From an uncultured Collinsella sp. (GTDB lineage Bacteria > Actinomycetota > Coriobacteriia > Coriobacteriales > Coriobacteriaceae), in assembly GCA_902494855.1 (NCBI GenBank), contig CABUVC010000001.1, positions 1 to 34,175 of the forward strand: a stretch of 34,175 nucleotides of DNA, read 5' to 3'. Below, piece by piece: positions 17,527 to 25,117 of the stretch. Made by a program: the position numbers and the translations under genes. The notes beneath the pieces are model-generated. The model was given only the letters and a program-made list of their open reading frames with translations. It had not been told where the DNA came from and made no database searches. The stretch's first letter is position 1. Each line of letters opens with the position of its first letter.

Positions 17527-19194
17527 ATGCCTACTGACATCGAAATCGCACGTTCTGTCACGCCGCTGCCTATTACCGAGGTGGCCAAGAACGCCGGCGT
17601 CGACGTTAAGCACCTTATTCCGTACGGCTTCGACAAGGCTAAGGTCGACTATTCACTGCTCAACGAGCCGACTGATCACCAGGCCAAGCTCGTCCTCGTG
17701 ACCGCTATCAACCCAACGCCCGCGGGCGAGGGCAAGACCACCACGACCATCGGTCTGGCCGATGGCCTGCGTCGTCGCGGTGTCAAGAGCGCCGTGGCCC
17801 TGCGTGAGCCTTCGCTCGGTCCCGTCTTTGGCGTCAAGGGCGGTGCCGCTGGCGGCGGTTGGGCCCAGGTCATTCCCATGGAGGACATCAACCTGCACTT
17901 TACCGGCGACTTCCATGCCATCGGTGCTGCCAACAACCTGCTGGCCGCCATGCTCGATAACCATATCCAGCAGGGCAATCAGCTCGGTATTGACGTTAAG
18001 CGCATCACCTGGAAGCGCGTCGTCGACATGAACGACCGTCAGCTGCGCCATGTTATCGATGGCATTGGCGGTAAGGCCCAAGGTGTGCCGCGCGAGGACG
18101 GCTTCGACATCACCGTTGCCTCCGAGGTCATGGCAATCCTGTGCCTGTCCACGAGCATCAACGATCTTAAGGAGCGCTTGGGCGAGATCGTTGTCGGCTA
18201 CAGCTATGCCGGCGAGCCCGTCCGTGCCCGCGACCTCAAGGCCCAGGGTGCCATGGCCGCGTTGCTTAAGGACGCGCTCAAGCCCAATCTGGTGCAAACG
18301 CTCGAGGGCACGCCCGCGTTTGTCCACGGCGGTCCCTTCGCCAACATTGCCCACGGCTGCAACTCTATCATGGCCACGCGTATGGCGATGCGCTTTGGCG
18401 ATGTTGCCATTACCGAGGCCGGCTTTGGCGCCGACCTGGGCGCCGAGAAGTTCCTCGATATCAAGTGCCGCATGACGGGCGTTCGCCCCAGCGCCGTCGT
18501 GATCGTCGCGACCGCTCGTGCGCTGAAGTACAACGGTGGCGTCGCCAAAGCCGACCTCAACGAGGAGAACCTCGAGGCACTCAAGGCTGGCATGCCCAAC
18601 CTGCTGCGTCACGTCGACAACATCCAGAACGTTTATGGTCTGCCCTGCGTGGTCGCCATCAACCGCTTTCCGACGGACACCGAGGCCGAGCTTGCGCTCA
18701 TCGAGTCCGAGTGCCAGAAGCTCGGCGTCAACGTTAAGCTTTCCGAGGTCTGGGCCAAGGGCGGCGAGGGCGCGCTCGAGCTGGCCGATGAGGTCATGCG
18801 TCTGATTGAGCAGCCGAGTGAGTTTAAGTTTGCCTATGAGGACGGTGCCGATGTGGCCGACGCTCTCGAGGCCATTGCCACCAAGGTCTACCGCGCCGAC
18901 GGCGTCGACTTTACGCCGGCCGCCAAGCGCCAGCTCGCCGAGCTGCGCGAGAACGGCTTTGGCAACCTGCCGGTGTGCGTCGCCAAGACGCAGTACAGCT
19001 TTAGCGACAACGCCAAGGCCCTGGGCGCTCCCGAGAACTTCCGCATCACGGTGCGTGAGCTCAAGGTTTCTGCCGGCGCCCACTTTGTGGTCGCACTGAC
19101 TGGCAGCGTTCTGACCATGCCGGGCCTGCCCAAGATCCCCGCGGCCGAAAACATCGACGTCGACAACGACGGCAACATCACCGGCCTGTTCTAA
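17527..19194 (+). CDS. fhs: Formate--tetrahydrofolate ligase
   Basis: A 555-residue enzyme (family about 555-560) that makes 10-formyl-THF from formate, THF and ATP, the entry step of the methyl branch of one-carbon metabolism. The nucleotide-binding loop TPAGEGKTTTTIGL is at 64-77; other hallmarks are REPSLGPVFGVKGGAAGGG, HFTGDFHAI and a C-terminal LTGSVLTMPGLPKIPAA. The start at 17527 (MPTDIEIARS) follows ACGAAAGGA and lies inside the transcript predicted from the extended -10 element. It is monocistronic with a terminator downstream. The products of fchA and folD, 10 kb away in this window, carry out the next two steps. Confidence 0.97.
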   Translation: MPTDIEIARSVTPLPITEVAKNAGVDVKHLIPYGFDKAKVDYSLLNEPTDHQAKLVLVTAINPTPAGEGKTTTTIGLADGLRRRGVKSAVALREPSLGPVFGVKGGAAGGGWAQVIPMEDINLHFTGDFHAIGAANNLLAAMLDNHIQQGNQLGIDVKRITWKRVVDMNDRQLRHVIDGIGGKAQGVPREDGFDITVASEVMAILCLSTSINDLKERLGEIVVGYSYAGEPVRARDLKAQGAMAALLKDALKPNLVQTLEGTPAFVHGGPFANIAHGCNSIMATRMAMRFGDVAITEAGFGADLGAEKFLDIKCRMTGVRPSAVVIVATARALKYNGGVAKADLNEENLEALKAGMPNLLRHVDNIQNVYGLPCVVAINRFPTDTEAELALIESECQKLGVNVKLSEVWAKGGEGALELADEVMRLIEQPSEFKFAYEDGADVADALEAIATKVYRADGVDFTPAAKRQLAELRENGFGNLPVCVAKTQYSFSDNAKALGAPENFRITVRELKVSAGAHFVVALTGSVLTMPGLPKIPAAENIDVDNDGNITGLF

Positions 19195-19236
19195 GCTCGC
19201 TGCTCATAGCCGCTTGCACGCCCCGTCGCGCCTACC

Positions 19237-19256
19237 AAGGCCCGGCGGGGCCTTTT
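19237..19256 (+). terminator. Intrinsic terminator of fhs
   Basis: A GC-rich stem, AAGGCCC paired with GGGCCTT, with a 3-4 nt loop is followed by TTTT, 43 nt after the fhs stop. Confidence 0.75.
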
Positions 19257-19374
19257 GATCCTTAGGCCCGCGCATGTCTTGTAGATACCGACGGACTCTG
19301 CCCATCATAGGCTTTTGCGCGGGTAGAATGCATGGATAACTTGAGGCTCACGCGCGACGGAAAGGAATCGTTGC

Positions 19375-20361
19375 ATGGATCAGGACAAGACAACCGTGAT
19401 GGGCGGCTACGGTTCCGCACAGGCTGGCGGTAGCGCCGATGCGACCCACGTTGTTCCCAACCCCGGTTATGCCGACCCCGCCGCGACGCAGCCTTCTGCC
19501 GAGCCCACGCGAGTTATGGGCTATGGCGACTCGGCGCAGGATTCTTACGCTGCATCTTCGCAAGGCCCCTATGGCAACGCAGCTCCGGACCCGTTTGATT
19601 ACGCGCCGCAAGATTCTTATGCTGCCTCGACGCCGAATTCCTATGATGACCTGCCGCAAAATCCCATTCCGCAGCCTCAGCAGACGACGTATATGCCTCG
19701 CACGGCGCAGCCTCGCTACGAGTCGCGCGAGCCGTATCGCGAGTACCCCAAGTCGATTCCGCAATATGGCGAGGACGAGGAGAAGAAGCCATCGCGTTCG
19801 TCGAGCGTGATCAAGAAGATCATCATCGTGCTGGCGATCTTCTTTGCGCTGTCGGTTGTGTTTGCCATCGTGTCGGGCATGCTCAACAAGCGGGGCGCCA
19901 CGACCGATGCCACGACCGAGCAGGCCGAGACCACCCAGTCTGCTGCCGTCGACCTGAGCGATATCCCGGGACAGTACTGGTCCAACGCCAAGAAGCTCCT
20001 CAAGTCGCGCGGAGCCGACCTTTCGAACGCCGTGATCCTGACCGACGATGGCTCAACGCCCGTCATCGATTCCAACTGGGTTGTTACGAATGCCTACTAT
20101 AACGACAACGGCAACCTGGAGATTCAGCTCACGCACAAGAACAGCTATGGCAACTCGTCCGGCGGCCAAAGCGGTACCGACAGCTCGAGCTCCAATACGC
20201 TGGAGGACTTGAGCAACAAGGCGCAGGAGTTGGGAGATAAGGCGCTAGAGCTGGGCGATACGGCACAAAACCTGGGTGATACTGCTCAGAATCTGGGCGA
20301 TATGGCTACCAATGCCTGGGACGCGCTGCAAAACGGCATCTCGGGCGCGCAGGGAAACTAG
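19375..20361 (+). CDS. Single-pass membrane protein with disordered N-terminus and C-terminal heptad repeats
   Basis: A 328-residue protein I do not recognise as a named family. Residues 1-140 are Pro/Gln/Tyr/Ser-rich and likely disordered, with repeated DSYAAS motifs and two Thr-containing VMG motifs (KTTVMGGYG at 5-13, PTRVMGYGD at 44-52). A basic stretch precedes one transmembrane helix (about 149-168, KKIIIVLAIFFALSVV). The outside part has a compact region (about 195-255: GQYWSNAKKLLKSRG ... LEIQLTHK) resembling a PASTA-like extracellular domain, then a Ser/Gly linker and tandem seven-residue repeats of the form LGDxAxx (about 286-310). The start ATG follows GAAAGGAATC; a TAGAAT -10-like box lies at 19324. 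It converges on the metal exporter gene with only 12 bp between them. Confidence 0.7.
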   Translation: MDQDKTTVMGGYGSAQAGGSADATHVVPNPGYADPAATQPSAEPTRVMGYGDSAQDSYAASSQGPYGNAAPDPFDYAPQDSYAASTPNSYDDLPQNPIPQPQQTTYMPRTAQPRYESREPYREYPKSIPQYGEDEEKKPSRSSSVIKKIIIVLAIFFALSVVFAIVSGMLNKRGATTDATTEQAETTQSAAVDLSDIPGQYWSNAKKLLKSRGADLSNAVILTDDGSTPVIDSNWVVTNAYYNDNGNLEIQLTHKNSYGNSSGGQSGTDSSSSNTLEDLSNKAQELGDKALELGDTAQNLGDTAQNLGDMATNAWDALQNGISGAQGN

Positions 20362-20373
20362 CTGTTAAGCAGA

Positions 20374-21555
20374 CTACAGCTGCTCGGCCGGACGGTCGGG
20401 CGAGCTAAAGCCCGAGTCAAACGTAACGACGCATGAGGCATCGGGCCGGCGCTCGTGCACGATGCGCGTGACGAGCTCCAGCAGCTCTTCGTCGGATATG
20501 TCAAAGCCGTCGGGACGCACCAGGTCAAACGAAACGAACCCGTTGTGCTCGTGCAGATCGTGGATGGAGAGCGCGGGATCGATCTGCATGACGCCGCGCT
20601 TGACCCAGCCGCGCAAGTCATCGCCGGTTGTCGCGATGGGGTCGCAGTGCAGCGTGATACCAATGCCCATCTGGCGCTTGATGTCGTGCTCGATGGTGTC
20701 CAGAATCTCGTGGTGCTCAAACGCGTCGCCCTCGCCGGGCATCTCCACGTGGGCGCTGGCAAACTGACGACCGGGGCCGTAGTCGTGCACCATGAGGTCG
20801 TGTGTGCCCAAGACCTGCGGGTAGGACATGATCTTGTCGCGGATTGCCTGGACGAGCTTGGGGTCGGGCGCTTGCCCCAGCAACGGGCTGATGGCGTCGC
20901 GCACCAGGCCCAGACCGCTGATGCAGATGAAGATGCCCACACCCAGGCCTGCCCAGCCATCGAGATCAAAGCCGGTCGTCTGCGAAATAAGCGCCGCCAC
21001 CAAGACCGAGCCCGAGGTGATGACGTCGTTTTTGGAGTCCTGCGCCGTGGCGATGAGCGTCTCCGAGTCGATGCGATCGCCCAGCGTGCGGTTGAACGCT
21101 GCCATCCAGAGCTTAACGAGCATGGACGTAGCCAGTGCCGCAAGGGAAATAAACGTGTAAGCGGTGGGCAAGGGCTTGATGATCTTGGTGACCGACTCGA
21201 GAATCAGGTTGATGCCGACGGCGCAAACCAGGACGGCGACGAACAGGCCGGCTAGGTACTCGTAGCGGCCGTGACCATAGGGGTGGCCTTCGTCTGCCGG
21301 GCGGCTGGCAAGGCGGAAACCGAGCAGGCTCACAATGTTGCTCGAGGCATCGGAGAGGTTGTTGAAAGCGTCGGCGATGAGGGAGACGGAGCCGGCGAGC
21401 AGGCCCGCGATGCCCTTGGCCAGGCACAGGGTGATGTTGAGGCCAATGCAGACGAGGCTTGCGGAAAAGCCCGCGTTGGTGCGGCAAGATGCATCGACCG
21501 GCTCGCTCTCGCTGCCGGGAACAAGCGTATGTACCAGCCGATTTACAAATAGCAT
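20374..21555 (-). CDS. Cation diffusion facilitator (CDF) metal exporter, probable Mn/Fe type
   Basis: A 393-residue proton-coupled divalent metal exporter of the inner membrane. I chose the ATG at 21555 because GAGGA lies 8 nt upstream; the frame extends further up without a good site. About six hydrophobic helices are followed by a cytoplasmic ferredoxin-like domain with HDLMVHDYGPG and ITLHCDP. The CDF signature HPYGHGRYEYL follows TM2. Transport-site residues: TM2 has N65 and D69 (FNNLSD) where Zn exporters have H/D-xxx-D, and TM5 has D173 and D177 (AQDSKND) in place of HxxxD. An Asn-Asp/Asp-Asp site is typical of manganese exporters such as MntE, so Mn(II), or Fe(II), is a better guess than Zn. 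It faces away from the zinc-ribbon gene, sharing a 218-bp intergenic region. Confidence 0.88.
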   Translation of the reverse strand: MLFVNRLVHTLVPGSESEPVDASCRTNAGFSASLVCIGLNITLCLAKGIAGLLAGSVSLIADAFNNLSDASSNIVSLLGFRLASRPADEGHPYGHGRYEYLAGLFVAVLVCAVGINLILESVTKIIKPLPTAYTFISLAALATSMLVKLWMAAFNRTLGDRIDSETLIATAQDSKNDVITSGSVLVAALISQTTGFDLDGWAGLGVGIFICISGLGLVRDAISPLLGQAPDPKLVQAIRDKIMSYPQVLGTHDLMVHDYGPGRQFASAHVEMPGEGDAFEHHEILDTIEHDIKRQMGIGITLHCDPIATTGDDLRGWVKRGVMQIDPALSIHDLHEHNGFVSFDLVRPDGFDISDEELLELVTRIVHERRPDASCVVTFDSGFSSPDRPAEQL

Positions 21556-21682
21556 AGCGGTCGTCCTCACAATCATGTTTAAGGGGATAGTGTAGCTCGC
21601 GCGGGGGCGCCGTGCACCGATGCTCAGAAAATGCAGCAATAGTCTGCCGGTGCTAACGAGCGAGCCTTCTCGTCTGCCTGGG

Positions 21683-21719
21683 TGGTCCATTTTGGGCCAC
21701 ATGGGTATGGGCATGTGCC
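21683..21719. promoter_or_regulatory. Dyad-symmetric sites between the divergent CDF and zinc-ribbon genes
   Basis: TGGTCCATTTTGGGCCA (21683-21699) is a near-palindrome, and GGCCACATG/CATGTGCC (21695-21703 and 21712-21719) forms a second overlapping dyad. Both lie in the shared upstream region of divergent genes, where an operator is plausible; no regulator gene is adjacent. Confidence 0.3.
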
Positions 21720-21773
21720 TGCTTGCTCGACATACTTAATGTCGACAGCCCCTGTGCAAAGGAGGACGTTTCC

Positions 21774-23111
21774 ATGGACGAGATGTTTGCCATTAAATGT
21801 CAAAACTGCGGCGGCCCTATGTACTCGCACCAGGCTAAGCGCAGCTTTGAGTGCGCCTATTGCGGCACGGTCGTTCCGTGGCAGGCTGATGCGGGGGAGC
21901 CCAAGAGCGCCCTGGGCATTCGCCATACGCCGCTAACGGTGGTGGATGGACTGCTCAAGCTCACGCATGTGTCGCAACTCGAGCGCCCGGAGGACCCGGA
22001 CTGGTATTTCTTCAATTCGCACTGGCGCAATCAGTCAGTTCTGGAACATCTGCTGTGGGAGGATCGCGGCACGGCGCAGGAGTTCCAAGAGGCCACGCAT
22101 GTGAGCATTCCTTGCCCCTTCTGTGGTGCGTCCTTTGAGGGCGAGTCGACCCAGCGCGTGTTTGAGTGCCCGTCCTGCGGCAACAAGATCGGCATTGCCG
22201 ACCTGCTCAAGCCGGGGACGTTTAGCAAGCGCCTGACCATGGGCGTAGGTGCGGAGTATGTACCTGGGCAGGGTATTCCCTGCGAAATCTCGCCGCAGCA
22301 GGCACGTGCCAGCGCACTGCAGCTGGTGCGCCAGTATGCGGAAGCCTTTGCCGGGCACGACGTGGAAGATGCGATCCAAAACGACATGATGCTCTTCTAT
22401 TTCCCCATGGCGCTGGCGGACCTGCGCATGATGGCGTCCTTCCCAGGCAAGGGCCTGAGCAAGGAGACCTTGGTGTACTACGAGGTGCTCGACTGGGCAT
22501 ACCCCAAGGCAAACTACCTGGACGTTCGCCTCATGGGCATTTTGGAGCCGTGGGACTTTGCCAAGGTTGGGCCGTTTGACCCGGCCATGCAGGAAGGTGA
22601 CTTTCGCGTTGTCTCCGTCGATGCGTCTACCAAGGACCAGGTGGTTATTGATAAGTTGGCGCTCGACGTTGCGGGCAACGACGCCGAGGCTGTACTGGGG
22701 CTCAATAAAAAGAGCATCCGCACGTGGGCATGCAAGGCCCGCAAGCACAAGGACGGCCTAGTTATGGTGCCAGTGTACTTTGTCGACCGTCCGGCAACGG
22801 ACAGCCGCGACGGCGAGCAGGTGCGCATCGCCGTAAACGGCCAGACGGGTCGTGCGGCCGCGGTGGTGTTTAGCGACAAGCGCGAAACGCATATCGTGGC
22901 GCCGCTCAGCTCGAGCCTGCATCTGTCCGGTGAGAGCACCGTGCACGCCACGCCCGTCGAGATCAAATATGTTAAATCACCCTTCCTGTACCAGATCGTG
23001 CGCCGTGGAGGCGGCGAGCAACCGCGCCAGGTTGCAGCGGTTGCCGAGGGTTCCTACCGAGAGGAGAAGCCCAAACGCCGCGGTCTGCTGGGTGCGCTAT
23101 TTGGGAAGTAG
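21774..23111 (+). CDS. Double zinc-ribbon protein of unknown function
   Basis: A 445-residue cytoplasmic protein; no membrane segment is visible. It begins with a zinc ribbon (C9, C12, C27, C30: KCQNCGGP ... ECAYCG) and has a second one at C114, C117, C132 and C135 (CPFCGAS ... CPSCGNK). The rest (about 140-425) is a soluble region with WxxDFAKVGPFDPAMQEGDF-like segments that I cannot place; it ends in a basic tail KPKRRGLLGALFGK. The start ATG at 21774 follows AAAGGAGG; an in-frame TTG at 21723 lacks a ribosome binding site. The ribbons suggest nucleic-acid or protein binding, but the sequence shows no catalytic motif. No terminator follows until 23332, so its transcript could include the structured region there. 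Confidence 0.75.
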   Translation: MDEMFAIKCQNCGGPMYSHQAKRSFECAYCGTVVPWQADAGEPKSALGIRHTPLTVVDGLLKLTHVSQLERPEDPDWYFFNSHWRNQSVLEHLLWEDRGTAQEFQEATHVSIPCPFCGASFEGESTQRVFECPSCGNKIGIADLLKPGTFSKRLTMGVGAEYVPGQGIPCEISPQQARASALQLVRQYAEAFAGHDVEDAIQNDMMLFYFPMALADLRMMASFPGKGLSKETLVYYEVLDWAYPKANYLDVRLMGILEPWDFAKVGPFDPAMQEGDFRVVSVDASTKDQVVIDKLALDVAGNDAEAVLGLNKKSIRTWACKARKHKDGLVMVPVYFVDRPATDSRDGEQVRIAVNGQTGRAAAVVFSDKRETHIVAPLSSSLHLSGESTVHATPVEIKYVKSPFLYQIVRRGGGEQPRQVAAVAEGSYREEKPKRRGLLGALFGK

Positions 23112-23207
23112 GGGAGCGGTGCTGGTTAGTCTTATGACGCGATAGCCAGGGATATGGGGCGGCTCTCAGGAGTGCGGGCTGCCGTCTGATTGTTTGAGGG
23201 TGCCAGA

Positions 23208-23213
23208 TATAAA
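23208..23213 (+). promoter_or_regulatory. Candidate -10 for the structured RNA
   Basis: TATAAA, placing a start near 23219, exactly at the base of the first hairpin. TTGTTT at 23190 is a -35-like hexamer but only 12 nt away, so the promoter is weakly supported. Confidence 0.3.
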
Positions 23214-23217
23214 TAAA

Positions 23218-23360
23218 CGGTGGAACGGCTGCAAAAGAGCCGCCCCACCGGGTAAAATCAGGTTGTGCCGCGGAACCCGCTCCTCAGCTAGTCACACTTC
23301 GGAAGCGCGGGCAACGCAGGTATTATCGTCTAAAGGGCCGGCTGCAACCGGCCCTTTTCT
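23218..23360 (+). ncRNA. Candidate structured RNA with its own terminator, family unknown
   Basis: Three consecutive hairpins: (a) CGGTGG/CCACCG enclosing CGGCT/AGCCG (23218-23254 region); (b) GTTG-CCGCG paired with CGCGG-CAAC around a 30-nt loop (about 23271-23324); (c) a strong rho-independent terminator (23332-23360). The region has no open frame with a ribosome binding site, and the next gene downstream is on the other strand, so it is not a leader of a following gene. I compared it by eye with tmRNA, SRP RNA, RNase P, 6S and the common riboswitches and found no match. The alternative is that it is the structured 3' UTR of the upstream zinc-ribbon mRNA. Confidence 0.45.
23332..23360 (+). 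terminator. Strong intrinsic terminator
   Basis: A 10-bp perfect stem (AAAGGGCCGG with CCGGCCCTTT), 6-nt loop CTGCAA, then TTTTCT. It ends either the candidate RNA or the zinc-ribbon transcript; the minus-strand side (TTTAGACG) is a poorer terminator. Confidence 0.85.
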
Positions 23361-23380
23361 GTGGCAGCCAATGGACCCAC

Positions 23381-23536
23381 ATCAGACGAAGGCCGCGTCT
23401 TTGCCTGTCAGGTCACGCTCGCCAGCCACGGCTAGAATGTCGTTGCCGGCGTCCATGACCGGTATTGTTTCGTAGCGTGCGTCGCAACCGCGAGTGCGCC
23501 TGCGACGGCTGCGGTGGCTTCGGTCGCAACGTGCTG
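23381..23536 (-). pseudogene. Possible frameshifted coding relic downstream of the DUF1016 gene
   Basis: Directly after the TAG of the DUF1016 gene and in the same frame, the minus strand reads QHVATEATAAVAGALAVATHA with coding-like codon use, then drifts out of frame; one frame over it continues as RYETIPVMDAGNDILAVAGE, ending at a TGA at 23383. The two pieces join smoothly if one base shift is assumed near 23478. I do not recognise the protein. It could be the 3' remnant of a gene displaced by the DUF1016 gene, or chance. Confidence 0.3.
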
Positions 23537-24586
23537 CTACCCTTGCGTTTCGCCATTAGTCGCTTCGTTGATGGCGCGGTACTCGGCGCTCAGTTCGCGC
23601 GCCAGCTCTTCCTTGCTTGGAAGATACGGCAGGTATTTGGCGGCAAACACTTGGTCGTTGTCTTCGGGCAGCGTGTACTCGACAATCGAATCGCTTTTGT
23701 CCGCGCAGAGCACGATGCCTATGGGCGGATTGTCGCCTTCGTTCATGAGCTCGCGCGTGTAGTAGTTCACATACATTTGCATCTGGCCCAGGTCCTGATG
23801 CGTAAGGTCGTCCGTCTTAAGGTCGATGAGCACGAAGCAGCGCATCAGATAGTTGTAAAAAACAAGGTCAATATAGAAATGGCGCCCATCAAAGGTGATG
23901 CGCTTTTGGCGCGCCTCGAAAGCGAAACCACGGCCAAGCTCCAGCAGGAACTTCTGAAGATGCGTGATGAGCGCCTGCTCTAGATCGCTCTCGCGAAACG
24001 CAGTATCGTCCGAGAAACCTAAAAACTCCAGTACATATGGGTCGCGGATGATATCCTCGGGGCGACGAGCCGGGGCGCTCTTTTGGATTTCCTGGGTGAC
24101 GGCCTCCTTGTCCTTGCTGGCAAGTAGGCGCTCGCGGAACATGGTGTTGATCTGGCGTTCGAGCTGACGCGTGCTCCAACGAGAATCGGCGCATTCGTTC
24201 ATGTACCATGTTCGAGCATCAGGGTCGGTTATACGCGATAACCTGCGGTAATGTGTCCAATTCAATCCGGAACGCAGCGCGTTCCGGATTGGGAACGCAA
24301 GATAAAACTGACGCATGTATCTTAAGCTTCTGGCGTTGAAGCCTCTGCCGAAATCCTTAGTCAATCTAACGGCAAGTTCGTCGATCGGTGCATCGCCATA
24401 CTTGGCGCGCTCCTCTCCGCCCTGTTCATCAACAATACTCTTGCCGATCTCCCAATATGCCTCAACCATCGCAAAGTTAACAGCGGTATAGGCCTTGTCG
24501 CGAGCGGCGTTGAGAATCGAGGAGACCTGCTTGTAAAAACCTTCGGGCACGATTGCCGATTCTCCACGGTTTACCAGTTCGCCCAT
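23537..24586 (-). CDS. DUF1016 / YhcG-like PD-(D/E)XK nuclease family protein
   Basis: A 349-residue protein with the two-part structure of the YhcG/DUF1016 family: an N-terminal helical region (about 15-150, including VEAYWEIGKSIVDEQ and FGRGFNARSLRYMRQFY), then a C-terminal nuclease fold. Counting from the GTG at 24589, nuclease-like residues are E204, D241 (FYIDLVFYN), D256 and K258 (LIDLKT), and the QMQMYVNYY helix. The family is linked to defence islands and restriction-modification loci, and its biochemical role is poorly defined. Here it is alone, with no methylase, specificity subunit or toxin partner nearby. Lower GC and more varied codons than its neighbours suggest horizontal gain. 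The start is ATG 24586 or the preceding GTG; GAGGA lies some 13-16 nt upstream. Confidence 0.85.
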   Translation of the reverse strand: MGELVNRGESAIVPEGFYKQVSSILNAARDKAYTAVNFAMVEAYWEIGKSIVDEQGGEERAKYGDAPIDELAVRLTKDFGRGFNARSLRYMRQFYLAFPIRNALRSGLNWTHYRRLSRITDPDARTWYMNECADSRWSTRQLERQINTMFRERLLASKDKEAVTQEIQKSAPARRPEDIIRDPYVLEFLGFSDDTAFRESDLEQALITHLQKFLLELGRGFAFEARQKRITFDGRHFYIDLVFYNYLMRCFVLIDLKTDDLTHQDLGQMQMYVNYYTRELMNEGDNPPIGIVLCADKSDSIVEYTLPEDNDQVFAAKYLPYLPSKEELARELSAEYRAINEATNGETQG

Positions 24587-24753
24587 CACTGTCGCCCCGC
24601 TTTCCTCTTGTGGAATGCATCTTTATCGAATTTAGTTTAAAGCCTCGCGCGGACACGAATTGCTGTGCTGTCTGACATCATCGCATGGGGCCTTGCGGTG
24701 ACTAAAATGTGGCCATAGGGACAGTTTTAACGAACCCCACGGGAGTGACGTGT

Positions 24754-25023
24754 ATGGACAGCAACACGCTGCTATTCCAGGACAAAGGTTCGGGTAGGTA
24801 TAAAGACGTCAAGATCTACCCTAACCGCATTGAGGTACTCAAGAAGGGCACTTTTGGCGGCAAGCACACCGAGATTGTCTACCTTAAGGACATTACGGGC
24901 GTCAATAGAATCAAAGGCCGCGATGTTTTTCTGCGCAATCGTCTGTTGACCGCTTGCGTCTTTAGCCTGAACAGCCGTGCGAAGGCCCAGGAGTTTGTTA
25001 ACGCGCTGAACATGGTGATGTAG
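24754..25023 (+). CDS. Small PH-like domain protein
   Basis: An 89-residue protein made of one beta-rich domain: KDVKIYPNRIEVLKKGTF, then TEIVYLKDITGVNRIKG, and an amphipathic C-terminal helix (SRAKAQEFVNALNMVM). This is the layout of short bacterial PH-like domains that often report on membrane or protein binding. No signal peptide or membrane helix is present. ATG 24754 (MDSNTLLFQ) follows GGGAG with 8-nt spacing; a longer frame from 24709 is not supported. It converges on the PI-PLC gene; a shared hairpin lies between them. Confidence 0.65.
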   Translation: MDSNTLLFQDKGSGRYKDVKIYPNRIEVLKKGTFGGKHTEIVYLKDITGVNRIKGRDVFLRNRLLTACVFSLNSRAKAQEFVNALNMVM

Positions 25024-25051
25024 CCGATAGCGGCGTTCGGGCCAAGGTAAA

Positions 25052-25088
25052 AATCGGGGGCACAGAACGGTGTTCTGCGCCCCCGATT
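25052..25088 (-). terminator. Terminator of the PI-PLC-like gene, possibly bidirectional
   Basis: A near-perfect 17-bp stem (AATCGGGGGC and CAGAAC paired with GTTCTG and GCCCCCGATT, one mismatch), loop GGT. On the minus strand it is followed by TTTACC after the AT base of the stem, giving a run of five T. It sits 29 nt after the small PH-like gene and 29 nt after the stop of the PI-PLC gene. Confidence 0.75.
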
Positions 25089-25117
25089 GAGTCGATGTGT
25101 CTAAAAGGCCGGCTTGC

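Larger units (their letters stand above)
23112..23536. other. 425-bp intergenic region
   Basis: Between the convergent zinc-ribbon gene and the DUF1016 gene. It holds a small stem at about 23159-23184 (GGCGGC ... GCTGCC), the candidate RNA with terminator (23218-23360), and a stretch (23383-23536) with coding-like composition on the minus strand, listed separately. No complete gene is seen. Confidence 0.6.

Noticed and set aside
23218..23360. tmRNA, SRP RNA, RNase P RNA or a common riboswitch
   Set aside because: The conserved sequences I know for these (SRP GGAAGGnAGCA loop, RNase P GAGGAAAGTCC, tmRNA CCA end) are absent.
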